This document shows positions 22,918 through 33,572 of a DNA stretch of 64,000 nt, piece by piece. Within the stretch, counting starts at the first letter, position 1, and every line of letters begins with the position of its first letter. The notes beneath the pieces were generated by a model, which was not told the DNA's origin, searched no databases, and saw only the letters and a list, made by a program, of their open reading frames with translations. Source of the DNA: Dipetalonema caudispina (Eukaryota; Nematoda; Chromadorea; Rhabditida; Onchocercidae). The DNA lies in NCBI GenBank assembly GCA_013365325.1, contig JABVXV010000021.1:434001-498000 (forward strand). The letters are read 5' to 3'. The position numbers and the translations under genes were made by a program.

Positions 22918-25900
22918 GTAAACAGGTAAGTATTAGGATGGTTAGTTGGTTAGTATGGTACCACAAACTGATCATAGGTAGAAAAATAGGCTTCTGTTTG
23001 TGATACTACTGATGGTATTTTAAGTGTTGATCTAGAGAAGCAAAAGTAATGACGCTGGTGACGATGACGATGTTGCGATGCGAAGTGTGCGATTGACAAA
23101 CAGTGACATACTTATAGACATACATATATGTATATACATTATATATATAGATGTATTTATTTATTTATATATTTCCGTACAGATTGTGCAAATCACCTGC
23201 AGATAAGCCTGAAAGAAGAGAAACAACGAAATGAAGCGCTAACTATCCCAGTCCGTAACCTCTAGCCATGATCATCATATTCCATCTTCGCTTATTACTG
23301 TCATTGTGTATGTGTCTGTCTGTCTGTATAGGTGTGAGTGGGTATCTTAATATACACAAGTTACCAACGCTCAAGCAAATCCATCACAATACTGAAGTAA
23401 CAACATAAAACACACATAGATAGCATCAGGCAAGGACATTGGAGAAGAAAGGTGATAGGGTGACAGAAGATGGACGGAGAGGAGAAAGGAAGAGGACCAG
23501 CAAATATGATACCTTCCGCTGGCTGTCTCAATTCTATATGAACGACGATGTATTAGAACCTTCTTTGCGTTCACTAGAAGGTCACCAGATTCGGGCATCT
23601 ATAATCCATTTAATTGTTGTTTCATCCGTTCATTCCATTCAGTCTCCTGCACCGTTCTCTTTTCATTTACTAGAACTAAACTACAAGTAGGAATAGTTTG
23701 GGTTTCGGTTTATTTGTGGGTAATCACATTATCACTTCACAACTGCTAGTTGTCGATGTGATATACTGTGCTACTGTGTCAGCGTGTGCACTGGTTTTCG
23801 ATTTATGCGGGTTTGTTACATTTTGAAGGGAATCTTTGATAATCATTTCGAGCATATGTTCAGGTCCTACCTGTGCTTGATTCATTTAGCTTTGATTCTG
23901 TTATTAAGCCCGATATTAGTAACTGATTGGTTAACTGCAGCAAGCGGAATCAGGCAAAGAAATTTTTTAACCTAAATTTTTTGAGATTTACAGAAATAGT
24001 TTGCAGCTAGAACAAGCTGGCTCGTCAAGTTGGCGGATGAAAGAAGAGCAGCCGCTTGATTTTGCGGGATCAACAACTGTTTCATCAGCTTTGTCAAATA
24101 ATAATCGAGCAACACAGCCAACAGTGGCAAGCACTCATCCCTCTACAACAATTTGCCAAGGATGCCTAGAGATCAAGAAGTACGACCTTGAACTCTATTT
24201 TATTGCATTTATTCAATTCCTGAGATTTGTTCAATTATTTCTGGTAACTGAGCAGTTATAACTAATGTGCATGCAGATCACGACTACGTTCAGCTATGCT
24301 GACTGCGGTATGACATAGATTGGTGTAGCCTGAAATTTTAAGTCTTTTTTTGTACATGAATACCATTCGGTATACGTTCGAAGGCGTGGGACACTTTTTC
24401 GTACTCATAGTAGCGGTCAAAAAATTAGTCAGCGCAGCTACCACCAATTTATTGAATGCGTAAAAGAAGTAAATCATCTAAAATGTAATAATTAGTAACG
24501 AACATATCAGGTTTAAAGGGTTAAAAATTATAGAATTTAGTAGGATTTCGGTATAGAACGAAATACTTTTGACTTACAATGTCATTTGAAACGGATCTGT
24601 CAACGACTAAATGTGTGCTCCCTTAAATTCTCATAGTAATTTTCTTTATTTTATTCTTAGTATTCATATCTTTGTTTTTGAAAATGGACAAGCACCAAGA
24701 CCTACTTGGTGCTTGGGTACTCTCGGGAACTCAATCTTACTTTTCACATTTATAGGTTCAACTCAGAAATTTTACTTTAATTTCTGAACTAGTTCCCTAT
24801 TGATCCTTGATCACTTTACCGTCGAATTGTCAGTAAAGTCTGTCATGTAGTTCCCATAAAATAGGATGTAGTCGCATATCTTCTACAGTGTTCTAAAAAA
24901 TATGGAATTACACTGTCTGTTGTTTGTATTGGTTTTCCGCCAATCTGTAGCCTCGAGATTGTTTTGACTCGGAATCTTTCACCTTCGAAAACCTTTGCCT
25001 GTTTTAAGTGAAGAAGATATATTAACTTGCATCAATGATGGTTCAACTTTCAGAGAAGTGCAAGAAATGAAACAGCATTTCGAGAGGAATATGCAAGCTC
25101 TTATCAATCAGGTTTGTGCTGCAACCGGTAGTGAACCAGGAAATACTCTGGCAAGCTCTTCGTCAACTCCTCGGAAAAATGCAGTTACTCCTGAATGCCC
25201 CGTTGCGTTGAGGCCACTGCCTGCATGTCAGTTTGTTTCCTAGGTCTTGAATTTTGTAAAATTTCTAGTAGCTTCTTTCTTCCCAGAAGGTTACAACTAC
25301 CACCGTTTACAATCGGATGCTTGTGAGATTTGGTTGTGGAGCTTGTACATTTTGAATTTCAGATGGCATATGCTTAATCTTTTGACGGTATTCTTCCATT
25401 TGAAGTCATTCACTTTTCCGCTGGACTCCTTTATTTCAGTGCCAAGCCCATTGTTACAGTGGAATCCTTGGCTATTTCCATCACTCTTGCAACAAACGAG
25501 TCCAATTTTGCCACCGAACCTACAGGAACAGCTACAGCTTGGTCCAATAAAAAGATGGAATTCATCGGGTCTCGATCGAAAATGCGACTCAAATGGTAAT
25601 CCTTAAAATATAAACAATGAAGACCTTCAAATCGAATTTATAACAGTGCTCCTCTAATATTGCGATAGGACCGGTTTATTCGGAAAAGAAATATATGATA
25701 CATCTATTTAATGCGTTGTTGCGGTAACTGTAAAAGCTATTAATAACTGAATCAAATATATGCTCCCCTAATAGGTGGGAACATTGTTCCACTGCTTTTC
25801 CAATTTTTGTATGCTGTAATATAGGTAATATGATTCACTTCATCGTTTCGGATAATTTCTTATCGACTACCTTTCCTGTAAAATACTGACTTTTGATTTT

Positions 25901-28081
25901 TTTTTTTTTTTTTCAAAATGTGAAAACAATTCGTTATTCAAATGAAACAGTGTGTCTTGATGTTTTTATCGAAAATGTTATTCAGGTGATGCACAAATTG
26001 ATCCCGTAAGTATTGATAACAACAACGATATATGTTCAACACCTATTCCAGCTACAACCAAGAGTGTCATTAGCAGTACGGATGTGAGTTCCAGATTGAG
26101 AATTTCTATTTTTTATATTAATGTTGACCTGTTTGCACTATAAAGATCCGCTGGTCGAAAAGATATACTTTTTTCCTCTGAGCTTCAGCATTAAAACTGC
26201 TTTTAATGGGGCTTTAGATTATAAAGGTCTTTGTGAATTATTTGGTAATTGCGTGTTGTTTTTGTTTGCAATTTAATTAAAATTAGCAAAGTATTTGGAA
26301 AGTTCATGTTCCGTGCGATTATTAATAGCTTTTCGACTTTTTTGCAGAATGCAGCACATGTATTCGCATCGAAGTTAGATTCACTTTCGTCACTAAATCC
26401 TTTGCTTCTGCAACAACAACTGCTGCAACAACTAGTTGTGAATGGTCAGGGCCATCTGGGACAATCGTCATCAACGCAGCTGCATCACATACAACAGCAA
26501 ACACGTCAAGAACAGTCTAAACAAGATCATCCTGCACAGCTTCACCTAAGTTCTGCGAATGTCGTTGATCAAACAGTATGTTATTTTAGCAAACCATTAG
26601 TGCATTCAAATGAACTGCGTAGAAACCTAGTTTTTTCCTCAGCTCAAGTGCTAGAGCATAAAACTGTGTCATCCAAAATAGTTTGTCATGAACTACCTAA
26701 CTAACAGTTTGAGAAAATGATTTGATGAGAGAACCATTGTAGTAAAGTCCCAAGACAGCTTTAACGAGGTGTATTTGTTGTTGAAAAGAATTATTTCAGC
26801 TAAGTTGTGGTCTTCCAGCACATCTGGAAACATTAGCTGGACGAAATCAACAAGCTCATCAACATCTGGTTCAACAGATGTTAAACAGTAATCAGGGTTC
26901 TCAAAATACGTTAGTACGACAGCAACGACAACATCTTACTACTGCTTCACCCTGTCGAAAGGTATTTTATCACTGTTGCAGAAGTGTTCTGAATGCTTTT
27001 ATAGAAGTATAAGATCCTTGAATTACTGTTATTTTGTTACAGAGTTCATCTATCTTTATCAAATTTCCATTGTTTTCAGAAGCCTGTGTCAGATGACTAT
27101 GTGAAATTCATACGTCAAAAGGGCATTTCTCAGAGCAGCATTTCAGATATAAAAATTCCGGTGCCCCAAGCTTATCTTTCAGATCCAGGTTAGTAATGAT
27201 TACTTTTTAATTTCAAATTATTAAATTTGAAATAAATCTGGGATTTTCTTCAAGTCATTTTGAAGTGGTTTGGTGAGAATTCTTTCATTCCATCTTCTTT
27301 TCAGGTTTTACACCTTGCAGTGAAGAACAAATTATTCATCAGTTCCATCAGAATCGTCGCTGTGATGATGATGTGCGTAAGGCAATGGCGTTTCTTTCGA
27401 AAATGTTGGCTGAAAAGCGGGTATTTGGTACCAAGCTAATGGCACAAACGACCGTTGCTGGTCCAAATCATTCAACTTACAAAAATCTTCCTGAAGAAGG
27501 CATTCACTATATTGCTTGTAAGTTTTTAAAACTTAACATGGAGTTTTTTTTAGCAAATCCAGATTTAGGGAAAATTAAATAATTACTTTGTATATTAGTC
27601 CAATCACGGTAGGAATTGGTAGCATATAACTTGGTAACTGAATGGAATTTACATCAATCATTCATGAGGCTGTCATGTTGCAGATGTGTGTCGTAAAGTG
27701 ATGATGCATCGAATTCCTAATGAGGATGAATTTTGGGAAGTGTTTCGTGATGTTACACGTAAACTGGCTGCTCGTTGTCGACGTGTGCGGCATTCGAAGA
27801 AGACAAGAAGCGAAGAACGTGATGCTAAACGACTTCGTGAAAGCAGTGCTGTGGAGCATCATCGCCATCATCATTTGCAGATTAGTGCCGCGGGTACTGT
27901 TGCTGTCGATAATGATGCTTTGAAAGCTACTGCTCCACTCCTTTCCAATTTGAAAGGTAATGCGGCAGATACGTTTAATACAGCTCTGGAGCATCGTTTA
28001 CAGGTTAATGATGAACATCTGAAAGGTATTCAAAGTACTCCATTGCAGGCATCATTTAAGCCCGACACTAGTGTTGCCTAA
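22778..28081 (+). CDS. lin-14: LIN-14 heterochronic transcription factor (BEN-domain type)
   Basis: LIN-14 is a nematode-specific nuclear DNA-binding protein that specifies early larval fates and is switched off by lin-4. Ten exons join in phase: 22778-22917, 23994-24179, 25054-25226, 25440-25595, 25986-26083, 26348-26575, 26800-26961, 27080-27188, 27305-27517 and 27684-28081. They encode about 620 residues; C. elegans LIN-14 is about 540. Residues 252-381 are Gln-rich. The conserved C-terminal part, about residues 385-530 (exons 8-10), includes DDYVKFIRQKGIS, NEDEFWEVFRDVTRKLAARC and a basic patch RRVRHSKKTR at 521-530, consistent with the BEN-type DNA-binding domain reported for LIN-14. A His-rich run follows at 547-552. 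The identification rests on this C-terminal architecture plus the downstream cluster of lin-4/let-7 sites. The first exon is inferred from phase match alone, and alternative 5' exons are likely. The second exon could instead start at 24007. Confidence 0.8.
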
Positions 28082-28573
28082 TGTCTCTTTGCTTCTGTTC
28101 TGATTTAGGACATAAAACGATGCAATTTAGCAGTTTTTTTTTTCCTTTTTTGACATCCCACTTTTTCACATAGTTTAAATCACAGTTTCCATTTACAATT
28201 ATATGATTGCTAACCAGGTTAATAACGGTGACTGTTACTAGTGGGAACCAGTAGCGAATCAGAGATTCTCCTTGGAAATTTGAATCCATAAAAAAGTCTT
28301 TGAAAAATTCAGGTAATTCTTTCCTAGAATTGGATATTCATTTAATTATTCAGAATTTAAAATTAGCACAGAACACAAAACGAAATCTTGAACAATTCAT
28401 TTATCGCTTCCCACTTTACTTACTGGTTTTCACTGATTTCCTGCTAGTTAAACTTGACATACAACGAGTAAGTCGGGTTTTTTTAGCAGTCACGTTAATG
28501 AATCGTTGATTTGTGCTGTTTTTAGAATGTGACCCAGTGTGGTGCTGTTTGTTACTGTTCACCTCTGTTTTTT

Positions 28574-28580
28574 TCAGGGA
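28574..28580 (+). promoter_or_regulatory. lin-4 seed site (TCAGGGA)
   Basis: TCAGGGA pairs with nucleotides 1-7 of lin-4 (UCCCUGA). A TCAC about 20 bases upstream can pair with the lin-4 3' end (GUGA), leaving a central bulge like that of many C. elegans lin-14 sites. Confidence 0.6.
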
Positions 28581-28625
28581 TGCTTTTTGACCAAGTTGCA
28601 ATTTTTTATTTCATTTTCTTGGTTT

Positions 28626-28634
28626 TACCTCAGG
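28626..28634 (+). promoter_or_regulatory. Composite let-7 / lin-4 element (TACCTCAGG)
   Basis: TACCTCA matches the let-7 seed (nucleotides 2-7 plus A opposite position 1). The overlapping CTCAGG pairs with lin-4 nucleotides 3-8. The same nine bases occur again at 29362. Confidence 0.55.
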
Positions 28635-28661
28635 TGTTGTTTTTTCTATTTCAGGTACCAA

Positions 28662-28667
28662 CTCAGG
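28662..28667 (+). promoter_or_regulatory. Weak lin-4 core (CTCAGG)
   Basis: CTCAGG can pair with lin-4 nucleotides 3-8. It lies 28 bases after the composite element at 28626-28634. A six-base match alone is weak; clustering is the only support. Confidence 0.3.
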
Positions 28668-29210
28668 TCCATTTATTTGTCATCAGTTTTTCATTCTTTT
28701 TTTTTTATGAATTACTTGTCAGTATTAGATCAGTTTTGCTTACCGAAGATTGTATACTAGATTCAGATTAAATTTTTAAGATTCTTCGCATTTTTCTTCG
28801 TGAATGCTTTGCTCTGTTCAGTTAAACAAACTCGGTGTGTTCTTTTCTACTTCACTGTGCTGTCGTCATGTTATGATTTGTTGAATTTTTTTAATCGCTT
28901 TTTTTGCTTTTTCCCCATTAAGAAAAACACGTTAATAGGCCAAACTTAAGTAAATATGCTTATAATTATGATCAGCGTAAATGATCACCCAGAAAATGAA
29001 GTAGTATAACATGGGAGATACAGAATTCAACTTGAGAATGTTTGTTAGCCCAACATTAGATGATTTAGTTGGCTATGAGACGTCTTGTTGCATAAAACAT
29101 TTTATATGCAAAAAGGGGTGGAATTTCATATTTGTCAAACCAGTATTTTAACGAGGCGCTTTAAGCTGGAAAAATGGAATACTGTCTGTAAAGCCTGGCT
29201 CATTCATTCC

Positions 29211-29216
29211 AATAAA
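29211..29216 (+). promoter_or_regulatory. Possible proximal polyadenylation signal (AATAAA)
   Basis: A canonical hexamer 1.13 kb after the lin-14 stop. Use of this site would keep the three proximal lin-4/let-7 matches but drop the four distal ones. Confidence 0.35.
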
Positions 29217-29317
29217 TCTTGTCTCCTAGAAATGGTCCCGTTTTTCGATTTTGGGAAAATGCAAGGTGATCACTGTATATTTATGTGTGTGTAGCTGGTC
29301 AGTGCATTTTGCTGTTA

Positions 29318-29325
29318 CTCAGGAA
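29318..29325 (+). promoter_or_regulatory. lin-4-like core (CTCAGGAA)
   Basis: CTCAGG pairs with lin-4 nucleotides 3-8 and is followed by AA. This resembles the imperfect CUCAGGAA-type sites known in C. elegans lin-14. Confidence 0.4.
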
Positions 29326-29361
29326 TGTTCTTGTTATTTTTTCCATTCGTTGTACTATGAT

Positions 29362-29370
29362 TACCTCAGG
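29362..29370 (+). promoter_or_regulatory. Second composite let-7 / lin-4 element (TACCTCAGG)
   Basis: Same nine bases as at 28626. The upstream bases ACTATGAT give extra partial complementarity to the let-7 3' half, so this looks like the best let-7 site in the window. Confidence 0.6.
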
Positions 29371-29434
29371 TTCAGATTAACTTTTGTTTGCATCGACTTC
29401 ATTTCTACCATTTTGTTTTGATCTGTGGTCTCTT

Positions 29435-29445
29435 TACCTCGGGAA
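29435..29445 (+). promoter_or_regulatory. Near-composite let-7 / lin-4 element (TACCTCGGGAA)
   Basis: TACCTC pairs with let-7 nucleotides 2-7. The following GGGAA differs by one base (G for A) from a full TACCTCAGGGA-type composite, so lin-4 pairing would carry one mismatch. Confidence 0.4.
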
Positions 29446-29708
29446 TTTATTTCCTTCCATTTGTTTCGTCAAGAGTATATCGACTTTTTTGAGCAGATCC
29501 ATTCAACATGGAGTTTGAATCGAGTTTCACCTCAGTGAGTCGAAAATTTATCACAAGGTGTTGTTTTTTCCTTCTTTTTATTTTTTCCCTTTTTTCTTTT
29601 TTACTTCTTACTTTTTTCTTTTTTCTTTTTTTGTCGGTGTTTTTGATGTTTTTTCTTTCTAGTGATGTTGGTTTTCATTTTCACTTTAAACGCAGTGTGT
29701 TTTCTGGC

Positions 29709-29717
29709 TCTCAGGGA
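29709..29717 (+). promoter_or_regulatory. Strong lin-4 seed site (TCTCAGGGA, 9 nt)
   Basis: TCTCAGGGA is perfectly complementary to lin-4 nucleotides 1-9. It is the longest seed match in this UTR and lies about 1.6 kb after the stop. Confidence 0.7.
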
Positions 29718-30050
29718 TGTCACTGTTTCAAGTGTGTTTGCTTATTTCTTGCATGCCACCGCGTTTGTGGTACTGCAGTCTGTTTACATCAGCATTTTTG
29801 ATTTAAGTTGAAAAATTTTTGAAGTTCTGACAATTCTTGCAGGTTGGGACTTTATTTGCAAATTATTGTTCCGTTGATTAGGATACATTTTAATGACTCT
29901 TTAAAGCATCGGGGAAATCTAATTGATGTTATGAATATCCGATAAGTGTTATCGTTGTTCTATTCCCTCATTACTATGGTTCATTTTTTGTGCTTGCGCT
30001 GTTCCACCTGCAGTTTGTTGCATTCCTCGATATCACCTCATACACCACTT

Positions 30051-33000
30051 TTTATTCTTAAATGATTTGTTAAGGACCGGCTCTAACAAATGTTCCGCAT
30101 ACGACTAATTGTGAATTTCTAAAAATTTCCCGGAAAAGCCGTCTTTGATATGAAAGTCCTTTACTGTATGGGAGGGGTCGAACATACAATGAATAAGTAA
30201 ACTTGCAAAAGCGGAAATGGGACAACTGAGGATCTGCTTACGGGAATTTCCATATTTGTAGGTTGGGTGTAACTGCTAGTCCATCTTGTCGGATTATGTG
30301 GTGAACCTTTATTACATCGAACTTCCTCGGAAAGTGCAGATATGTTGCGGCATTCGGTGATTTTCCATTTCATATCGTGTATCTTCATGAATTTTTTTGG
30401 CGTTTGTGTCTTGTGTCACATAAAAGTTGCTGGTTTTATGAGTCGTGCAAGTAAACTGGGTTACCTTTTAGGCACATCATAGAAAGTTAGGTGCGGGATG
30501 ATGGGGTTGCCAGGGATGAAATGCAGGTAGTGTGTTCTACGATCACTGCTGGAAACTGCGATGAGAGGATTTTTCTTAACCTTTCCGAAAAACTTTCTTC
30601 ATTTTGATGAGCTGGCTTGGGTTTCAGAAGCATTGCTGGAAATATGGAAGGATATGATGAAGGAGGTACAAATCTGCAAAATAGCCAGATGTGGGTACGG
30701 GAATAACTATCAGTTTCTACTTGATAAATAATGGTTGAAAGCAGTCAAATGGGACAGGGCTTCTGGAAATGTTGGGGTTGCTAATACGGATCATAAAATC
30801 CTTGAAGTGAGAAGCATTCCACAACATGGACAGATAATCCGTGAAAGAGGTATGGGCGCTGCACGAACTCTGCTGCATCTCATGTTCATGTTTCAGCTTT
30901 GGACTTGAATGGAACGCGGCATTCGAATCATAACCTTTTGCTTGGATAGTAAAAAAGCTTCTGACGATCTGCCAGTGCTTAACTATTCCACGATAGGAAA
31001 TATAGCAATTTATTTTTGTAATCTTAGTAAAATGCTGGAAGATTTTGATGGGTTAAATGTTGTTGAAATATATGCATCAGGTTAATAAGTGCAGATGAAT
31101 GCTGACCCGTCGTTGCAGTTTACTTTCTTAGTCCACAAAGCAATCGTGCCATCACAGCTTTTCATTGACTGTTAGAGATTATGTAATTTATATTTCCAGA
31201 TGAAGCATCATCATCAACGTGATGGTCACAAAAACCATATAATTTTAAAAACTGAAAATAAACGGCAAAAAAAAAAAAAAAAAATGCATGGGAATGTCAA
31301 CACAATAAAGTTAGGATGTGCTTCACTTTTTCGCTTGAAATACTCCTGTACTTCACACTTTTTTTTTTGTATCATAAAGTTGAGAGTGATGAGTAACAAG
31401 AAGCATAAGAATACAGCAAACTTCCCATGACGAATATGACAAAGAATACAGGCTGTTACTTTTCTACTTGATAACTGTATGGTAAATGGATCTTTCTATC
31501 AAAAAAGAGATGCTGTTGCACATCTTCGTAATTAACATTGACTACATACCCACACCGGACCAAACCACCTTACAAGATCTGAGGAAATTTTAAACAGTAG
31601 CAATTCGTAACAGAACGACTAAGTTGTTCACAATGATGAGTGTGATTCACAATTTTCATTTTGTAAGTTTCGAAAAACAGAGGCGCTGATTAGGCAATGA
31701 AGTGAGGAAGTACTAAAATAAAGATTATTATATATGTATTCACTATAGCTACAGAACATTTCCCCATTATTTTCAAAATAACCAATTGAAAAGTGATAAA
31801 TCGTCAGAGTAATGATTCATGAAACAACCCTAACTGTGTGATACTGAGAAAGACAACCAATTGTCTCGGTCCTAAACATGTTTGACATTACTAATAGAGG
31901 AATTATAGCTAACAAAAGATTATTTGAATGACTCGAATCCTCATAGAATCATGAACTTCAGTATGTCCCATTCCAAAATCCGAAAGTCGTCAAGAGTTTA
32001 GCACGTTAATGCGAAAACTTTAAGGCGTTCAGTGGGATTTTATCCGAAAAAAGGCTTCAACAAACGAGATCATGAGTATAAATGAAGAAAACATGTTAAA
32101 ATGTTGATTTAAGTTACATGTAAATGTTAAGGAAAAAAACCATGAGGGAAATTTTCAAGATGCAAAAGAAAACAGCGGAAAATCAAAACGGGGAGCAAAC
32201 AGTTCACGATTATATCAATAGTAATATCAAAAAATAATACGGAAAAAAGCAAAGATTAAAGTTAGGCGCTGAAATCAATTGTAGATAAAGATGATAATCA
32301 TCATAATAAAGTGCCTAGCTGAAAAACTCAACTTCCAACTAGGACGAAAATATTTGTGCATCAAGTTACAAACTAAATAGACAACGACAGTGAACAACAA
32401 AAAAGAGCTTACTTGTTATTTTTTGTTCTGCTTCCTGTTTAGATTTACCACAGTAAATAAAATAAAACAAACTATGACACACTTCCAGAAAATAACGAGC
32501 AAAGGCATTTCCAAATGACGTACCAATTACGAAGATAATGAGACAACGTATTTATTAGCTACTGAAGCCTGGTTGTTCCGGTATATTTTCGTGCCTTCTA
32601 AAGAAATATCAAAACAGAGCTCAGAGAAAATAACACTACATTTCGGAAAGCGTTAGAATTACCACTAAAATGTCCCAAAAAAACGAGATACTATTTTCGA
32701 AGAAATAAGGGGAAGATTGATGAAAAAAATAACAGGTCAATTCAAAAACTACATTACCAATTATTTGACGTCCTCCTCTTAAAAAGGCCGCCTTTTAGGA
32801 CAAATTCTAATGTCAAATATAATGAAAAGGAAAAGAAAGGGATTAATCGATGAGGTATACTTAAACATTAGCTAAGAACGATGTTTGAAGAGAAATACAT
32901 ACGAAAATAATCCTACCGAAACAAAAACTTTATTAACTGCATTGGGAGGGATGCAAAATTTAGTGTCCAACAGCAAAACCTGAAAATATCCCTCATGAGA

Positions 33001-33572
33001 TTATTTTCGCAATATAAAAAGCTTGTTGAGAAATTCAGTTGAACAATTCGGCAAAAAACACATAAAAGCCTAAACTGATCGGTGCCTGGAATGAAAAGTG
33101 AACAATTACAAGACAAAACATAGTCCTCGACGGAAACTTAAAAGGCATCTTTATTGACAGCAGTAGCTCAGTGAAACATAGTTGGCTATTGTTGACTATC
33201 ATTAATACGGACTAAACATTCGAATACATTCCACAATTTCCAATTATTGCAACTTTTTAGTTGCACAAATTCTCTGGCCACGAAAGACCTCATTACTTCC
33301 CACGAAAAAAGTAGTTTTCAATGAAATCACATCTGCATCCGCTTTAATATCAAGCCCCACTCTTGCTTCACGAATCAAAATTAAATATTGTACAGAACAA
33401 AGTATCGTACTTCAGGTTGACCTAATCCCACGTATTAAAGTTCTGATTCAATCAGGATATAGGATTAACGATGAAAATGATACGATTAATATGGATATAA
33501 TATTGATGACTTGACAAACAACAAAACTATTTCCTGAGACTGTGCAAATTTAATACGGAAAATGCTGAATTT
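30051..33572. other. Region between convergent lin-14 and ccr-4
   Basis: The two genes face each other tail to tail here. The stretch must include the end of the lin-14 UTR and the ccr-4 3' UTR on the minus strand. A slightly more GC-rich block at 30100-31000 has no frame that stays open or resembles a known transposon protein. The rest is A-rich. I see no further gene. Confidence 0.45.

Larger units (their letters stand above)
28082..30050 (+). promoter_or_regulatory. lin-14: lin-14 3' UTR with clustered lin-4 and let-7 seed matches
   Basis: About 2 kb of T-rich sequence follows the lin-14 stop. It contains lin-4-type seed matches at 28574-28580 and 29709-29717, composite let-7/lin-4 elements at 28626-28634 and 29362-29370, a near-composite at 29435-29445, and weaker CTCAGG cores at 28662-28667 and 29318-29325. 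ACCTCA 6-mers also occur at 29529-29534 and 30035-30040. C. elegans lin-14 has a long 3' UTR with seven lin-4 sites and let-7-family sites. The 3' end is not fixed: an AATAAA at 29211-29216 would make a short form, and the distal sites imply a longer one. Apparent open frames in this stretch are poly-pyrimidine artefacts. Confidence 0.7.

Noticed and set aside
28529..29801. Open frames of 73-97 codons in the lin-14 3' UTR
   Set aside because: They are Phe/Leu-rich products of poly-pyrimidine sequence, with no start context or homology, and overlap microRNA sites.
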